From Bacteroidales bacterium (GTDB taxonomy: Bacteria > Bacteroidota > Bacteroidia > Bacteroidales > FEN-979), in contig JADHVQ010000001.1 in the NCBI GenBank assembly GCA_016783905.1, positions 1 to 51,669 of the forward strand: a DNA stretch of 51,669 bases. The letters run 5' to 3'. How positions within the stretch are numbered: the stretch's first letter is position 1; each line of letters begins with the position of its first letter. Positions 47,862-51,669 of the stretch are shown here, piece after piece. Both the position numbers and the translations under genes were made by a program. The notes beneath the pieces were generated by a model. The model saw only the letters and a program-made list of their open reading frames with translations, was not told the origin of the DNA and searched no databases.

Positions 47862-50557
47862 TGAAGCTGATTCACCTGATAAAATTACTCCAGAGGTATA
47901 TCATACTGATCATACTCGTTCCCCTGTTTCTGGCAGCGATCGTCTATCTCTTTACCCGGAAACAGGCCCGCAATTACCTTTCAGAGACTACGATTTATAC
48001 CGGTATTACTACCGGATACTCGGTGCAGCAGGAGACCCGGGTGGATCTATTCGCCAGTAACACCGCCTATGATAACCTCATCAACCTGATCAAATCAAGG
48101 CGAACCATGGAAGAGGTCTCGGTGCGGTTGCTGGTTCAACACCTGATGCTGGATCACTATGACCCGAAATACATCCAGCAGGAAAACTACGAAGAGTTAC
48201 TGGCTGAAATTCCTCCGGATATCGTCCAGATAGTAAGGAAATACAAACGAAACCAAAAGCAGCAGCAATACTACCGTCCCCCGCAGAAAACCTCTTATTT
48301 TGACGATGACGAAAGCGATTACCCCACCGCCTCACCTACTGTGAGGGATGCCGGGTATCAAAAGATCTCCAGGAATCAACCATCCCAGGATTACCATGTC
48401 GTCCGGCGCGGAGAAACCATGTATTCCATCGCGAAACAATACCGGATCAGCATCGAGAAACTGATGAATCTGAATGATCTTCAATCGTATGAACTTGCTA
48501 CCGGACAACAAATCCGGGTCAATGATAACTTCACTCCTTCAACCTCTGCTGACTATCCATACCCTGCCCCGGCCAGACAGACTGGGTATGACACGACCTT
48601 TGGTGATGATTACGAACGGGAGAATGACACCACCCCGCTGATCACCAAACGGTGGATCAGCATCGAACCCACCACCGCTCACCAGGAGCTATGGGATACC
48701 ACCACACCCTATGAACGGTGCGTCAGAGAGTTGATGCGTTACGGAAACTCCAATGACTACAATTATATTTACAAGCTCTGGAATTCGGGCAACAGGTTTT
48801 ACAGCATTTCGGCACTCAGTGCCGTCACGGTCACACGGATCGAAAACAGTGACCTGGTCACCATCCGGTACGTCAATCCCGATCCGGGGATCTGCCAGCA
48901 AACCCTCATCATCCTGACCAAGGTATTCATCAGGAGTTATAAGGAACTCCGACAGCACCAGACAGATGCGGTTGTAGCCTATTTCAAGCGACAACTGGAA
49001 GAGGCTATGCGAAGGCTGCAGAAAGCCGAATATGACCTGCTTGTCTTCAATGAAAAAAACAAGATCATCAACTACTACGAGCAGACCAAAGCCATCGCAG
49101 GGATGAAGGAGCAACTCGACCAGCAGTACTCCGATGCCCAGATCGCCTATGCTTCTGCTGACGCTGCCATAAAAATCATAGAGAAAAAGCTGGAAGCTCA
49201 CGCGAAGTTGACACTCAACACCAACGCCATCATCGAACTTCGCTCTGAACTTGCCACCGTATCCATGCAGATCGTTAACATCGAGATCGATCTGGGCAAC
49301 GATTCGGCCACCATAAAGCAGCTTGCAGCCCTGAAATCCCATTCCGAATACCTCAAAAAAGAGATCCGGAAACAGATCGATGCCCTCTATGTCATCAATA
49401 ATAGTGTGGAAGGGCTTCCGGTAATAAGCCTGCTGAATGCATGGCTAACGAATGTCATCGCCTATGAAGAGAGTAAAGCAGCCTTCCGGGTATTGACAGA
49501 GAGAAAGAAACAATTCCAGCGTTACTATGAGATCTTTGCTCCTTTGGGTGCTGAGATGAAACGGATTGAACGGCTGATCGGCGTGACCGAAGAAGAGTTC
49601 CTGCAGCTACTCCACGACCTGAACCTGGCAAAACTACGACAACAGGATGATGAGATGTCCACCAACATCAAAGTGGTCGATCCTCCGTATTATCCTCTGA
49701 AACCTTTGAAATCCAGGGCCATGTTCCTGGTGATCATTGCCGGATTAGTCGGATTGGTCCTCATTATTGCCATTCTAATTGCGCTGGAGTATTTCGATAC
49801 AACAGTCAAAACAATTGAACGAGCGGAGAGAATACTCAATCTGAAAGTGGCAGGTATCTATCCACGGATCTCACGGAAACTGCAGTCGGCCGACATGGAG
49901 TTCATTGTACCGCGACTGGTGGAGATGCTGGTTCAGAATGTTACCCTGGCCGTTAAAGAAAAAAGGGAGGAACATAAAAAGCCTATCATGGTCCTCTTCT
50001 TCAGCATGTTGGATGGAGAGGGAAAGACCACGGTCGGTCGTGAACTTTGCAATAAACTGCAATCCTTTGGGGAAAAAGTGCTCTACCTGAATTATTACCA
50101 CATGGACCCGGAAAGTACCTCCCCCTATTTTGAAGATCTTTCCCAGCCTGGGATTACCGACAATGAGATCCAGTATGAGATCCGAAATACCTTTTTCGAT
50201 ACACAGGAACTGGAGACGCTGATCCCCGGCTTTGACGCGTATAAGCAGGCAGAATATGATTTCATTTTCGTCGAAATTCCCTCGTTGATTAACCACCCCT
50301 TCCCCGTTGAATTTGTCCGGATGTTCGATCTTTCCCTGCTGGTTATCAGAGCGAACCGCTCCTGGAAAGAGGCAGATATAGTATTGCTGAATGCATTCAA
50401 ACCATTATGCAAACAAGAACCCCAGGTTATCCTCAACGGAGTGGAACTCTTTTTCCTGGACTCCGTTTTCGGAGAAGTTCCGAAACCCAGATCAGAGTTT
50501 CGACGGATGATAACCAGAATTCTTCTTTTCCGGTTCAGAGAAAGAAGCAAAGTCTGA
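47861..50557 (+). CDS. Wzc/GumC-like polysaccharide co-polymerase with inserted LysM
   Basis: 898 residues from GTG 47861. The N-terminal helix ('YIILIILVPLFLAAIVYLF') and Wzz-type start are followed by an insert with a full LysM motif at about residues 178-221 ('VVRRGETMYSIAKQYRISIE', 'ELATGQQIRV'), flanked by Gln/Tyr/Pro-rich linkers. Long periplasmic coiled coil, second helix ('FLVIIAGLVGLVLIIAILIAL'), then a cytoplasmic MinD/BY-kinase-like domain. Walker A is kept ('DGEGKTTVG'), but Walker A' is degenerate ('VLYLNYYH') and Walker B reads 'FIFVEIP'. There is no C-terminal Tyr cluster, so tyrosine autokinase activity is unlikely. It should set polymer chain length and link export across the envelope, with LysM anchoring it to peptidoglycan. 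Confidence 0.88.
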   Translation: MKLIHLIKLLQRYIILIILVPLFLAAIVYLFTRKQARNYLSETTIYTGITTGYSVQQETRVDLFASNTAYDNLINLIKSRRTMEEVSVRLLVQHLMLDHYDPKYIQQENYEELLAEIPPDIVQIVRKYKRNQKQQQYYRPPQKTSYFDDDESDYPTASPTVRDAGYQKISRNQPSQDYHVVRRGETMYSIAKQYRISIEKLMNLNDLQSYELATGQQIRVNDNFTPSTSADYPYPAPARQTGYDTTFGDDYERENDTTPLITKRWISIEPTTAHQELWDTTTPYERCVRELMRYGNSNDYNYIYKLWNSGNRFYSISALSAVTVTRIENSDLVTIRYVNPDPGICQQTLIILTKVFIRSYKELRQHQTDAVVAYFKRQLEEAMRRLQKAEYDLLVFNEKNKIINYYEQTKAIAGMKEQLDQQYSDAQIAYASADAAIKIIEKKLEAHAKLTLNTNAIIELRSELATVSMQIVNIEIDLGNDSATIKQLAALKSHSEYLKKEIRKQIDALYVINNSVEGLPVISLLNAWLTNVIAYEESKAAFRVLTERKKQFQRYYEIFAPLGAEMKRIERLIGVTEEEFLQLLHDLNLAKLRQQDDEMSTNIKVVDPPYYPLKPLKSRAMFLVIIAGLVGLVLIIAILIALEYFDTTVKTIERAERILNLKVAGIYPRISRKLQSADMEFIVPRLVEMLVQNVTLAVKEKREEHKKPIMVLFFSMLDGEGKTTVGRELCNKLQSFGEKVLYLNYYHMDPESTSPYFEDLSQPGITDNEIQYEIRNTFFDTQELETLIPGFDAYKQAEYDFIFVEIPSLINHPFPVEFVRMFDLSLLVIRANRSWKEADIVLLNAFKPLCKQEPQVILNGVELFFLDSVFGEVPKPRSEFRRMITRILLFRFRERSKV

Positions 50558-50586
50558 TCCTCCGGTACAGTTAGGCTCTTACTATC

Positions 50587-51669
50587 ATGTTTGCAACGAT
50601 AAGGAAGATAATCCATGATCAGAATTTCCTGTCTCTGACGGGAAATACCATTACTGCAGCTCTTGGGTTCCTTACATTCTTTGTCCTTGTCAGAAGCCTG
50701 GAGACAGATGTTTTCGGGGAGTGGGTATTGTTTATCACAGCGGCCACACTGGTCGACCTCCTGAGATTCGGAATCACCCGGGTCGCTCTTACCCGTTTTC
50801 TTTCCGGCGTTTCTGTTGAGGAACGAAGACACTTCATAGGCTCCAGCTGGCTGATCGGCCTGCTCAGTATCCTTTTCTTTTCCATCCTTCTTTATCCTAT
50901 CCTTATCCTGTTTCCAGAGCCTATAAGAAATTCCGGGTTTTACCTGTTCTTTATGTGGTACCCGGTGCTAGCCTTTTCCAATCTCCCCTGGGGAAATGCT
51001 CTTTCCATTTTACAGGCGGATGAAGAATTCGGAAAGATCCTGCTGCTCAGGTTCGTTAGCGTTGCCAGTTTCCTGGTGTACCTGGTGTTGAATTACTACT
51101 TATGGAGGATGAGTGCGGAGTGGGTAGTTATCTGGTATATACTTACCAATGTCCTTACATCAATGATTTCAACATTCTTTAACTGGGATGGAGTGAAATA
51201 TATCTTTCACGCGAAAAAATACTCCAACGTTGCCACCATTCAGTTCGGTAAATACTCTATGGGAACCTCTATCGGAAGCAGCTTGTTAAAAAGTGCTGAC
51301 GCATTCATCATTGGGCTGAGCCCCTTCCTGGGAACTACCGGTGTTGCGTTATACAGTATCCCTATTAAATATACGGAGCTGATCGAAATCATTGTCCGAA
51401 GCTTTTCCGCTACTGCCTTCCCAAAACTTTCAAAAGCCAGTATTGAAAATGACCTCGCCCGGTTCCGGAAGATCTTTTATCAATACGCAGGGGCATTGAC
51501 TTTCCTGATCATTCCAATAGGTATCTTTTTCGGAATTTTTGCCAAGGAGTTTATCTATCTTATCGGGGGGAAGGAATACCTCTCCCTCTCAGGCGAACTT
51601 GGGATCATTATGCAAATGTTTATCATTTTCACATTTCTGCTTGCGATTGACCGCTTCACCGGAATCTCT
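50587..51669 (+). CDS. Wzx/MATE-like oligosaccharide flippase (partial, runs off the window)
   Basis: Open from ATG 50587 to the last base, 361 codons without a stop. Multi-helix membrane protein of the polysaccharide transporter group: 'NTITAALGFLTFFVLVRSLE', 'FGEWVLFITAATLVDLLRFG', 'SADAFIIGLSPFLGTTGVAL' and 'FLIIPIGIFFGIFAKEFIYL'. The C-terminal helices are missing because the window ends. It flips lipid-linked repeat units to the periplasm for polymerisation. Its position after the initiating transferase and chain-length protein completes a Wzx/Wzy-type exopolysaccharide operon start. The ORF track does not list it because no stop is reached. Confidence 0.88.
   Translation, partial: MFATIRKIIHDQNFLSLTGNTITAALGFLTFFVLVRSLETDVFGEWVLFITAATLVDLLRFGITRVALTRFLSGVSVEERRHFIGSSWLIGLLSILFFSILLYPILILFPEPIRNSGFYLFFMWYPVLAFSNLPWGNALSILQADEEFGKILLLRFVSVASFLVYLVLNYYLWRMSAEWVVIWYILTNVLTSMISTFFNWDGVKYIFHAKKYSNVATIQFGKYSMGTSIGSSLLKSADAFIIGLSPFLGTTGVALYSIPIKYTELIEIIVRSFSATAFPKLSKASIENDLARFRKIFYQYAGALTFLIIPIGIFFGIFAKEFIYLIGGKEYLSLSGELGIIMQMFIIFTFLLAIDRFTGIS

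Overview
ORGANISM. The window is chromosomal DNA of a Bacteroidota (Bacteroidetes) bacterium, most likely of the Bacteroidales/Marinilabiliales side. The grounds are a TonB receptor with an N-terminal carboxypeptidase-like domain, FISUMP/PKD surface proteins, the mutL-rhomboid-rhomboid-EEP gene string, many lipoproteins, and repeated upstream matches to the Bacteroidetes -7 promoter element TAnnTTTG, often only a few bases before the start codon. No rRNA, tRNA, CRISPR array, IS transposase or phage module is visible.

LAYOUT. (1) 1-7.8 kb: the tail of an unidentified + strand gene, then two tandem paralogous ~1170-residue secreted PKD/FISUMP proteins and a small secreted protein, all on the minus strand. 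(2) 7.8-8.9 kb: AT-rich sequence with two gene remnants. (3) 8.9-15.4 kb: a RetSat/CrtI-like flavoprotein, a DUF4143 AAA ATPase (minus), a C45/AAT-type Ntn hydrolase, a B12-binding-type radical SAM enzyme and a small unknown. (4) 15.5-22.9 kb: a TonB receptor followed by a TolC-MFP-RND efflux operon in which all three genes carry frameshifts and apparent internal deletions. (5) 22.9-28.5 kb: an unusually long KamA-like radical SAM enzyme (minus), a GH114/TM1410-type lipoprotein, two broken small genes, a GNAT enzyme and a dimethylargininase-like hydrolase. (6) 28.6-34.6 kb: a tight seven-gene operon of LpxL-like acyltransferase, O-methyltransferase, ABC-2 permease, HTH-like protein, BtrH-like protein, acyl carrier protein and sulfotransferase. 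It looks like a small acyl-ACP-based lipid or secondary-metabolite pathway. (7) 34.6-37.5 kb: a barrel protein, a truncated small gene and an amidohydrolase lipoprotein. (8) 37.5-45.3 kb: a DUF6580-like membrane protein, a GroES-like protein, mutL, two rhomboids, an EEP hydrolase and uvrB. (9) 45.4 kb to the end: an exopolysaccharide operon of response regulator, pseudo-receiver/sugar-phosphate transferase fusion, half-length TolC-like protein, Wzc/GumC-like protein with a LysM insert, and a Wzx-like flippase cut by the window edge.

MAIN UNUSUAL SIGNAL. About twenty short arrays, each with its own sequence, are built on a strict 7-nt period (occasionally 8). Units drift by one or two bases from one to the next. 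They lie at gene boundaries and also inside reading frames, where they add peptides or replace family sequence, and they sometimes supply start or stop codons. Two unrelated arrays are both exactly 77 bp (11 heptads), and a third is 98 bp (14 heptads). The nearest known analogue is the heptanucleotide STRR family of heterocystous cyanobacteria. The arrays are most frequent in the region richest in pseudogenes. What makes them cannot be told from this window: there is no reverse transcriptase or transposase nearby.

LIMITS. All product names come from reading motifs and family resemblance by eye. No database search was possible, and the frameshift calls cannot be separated from assembly errors without reads.
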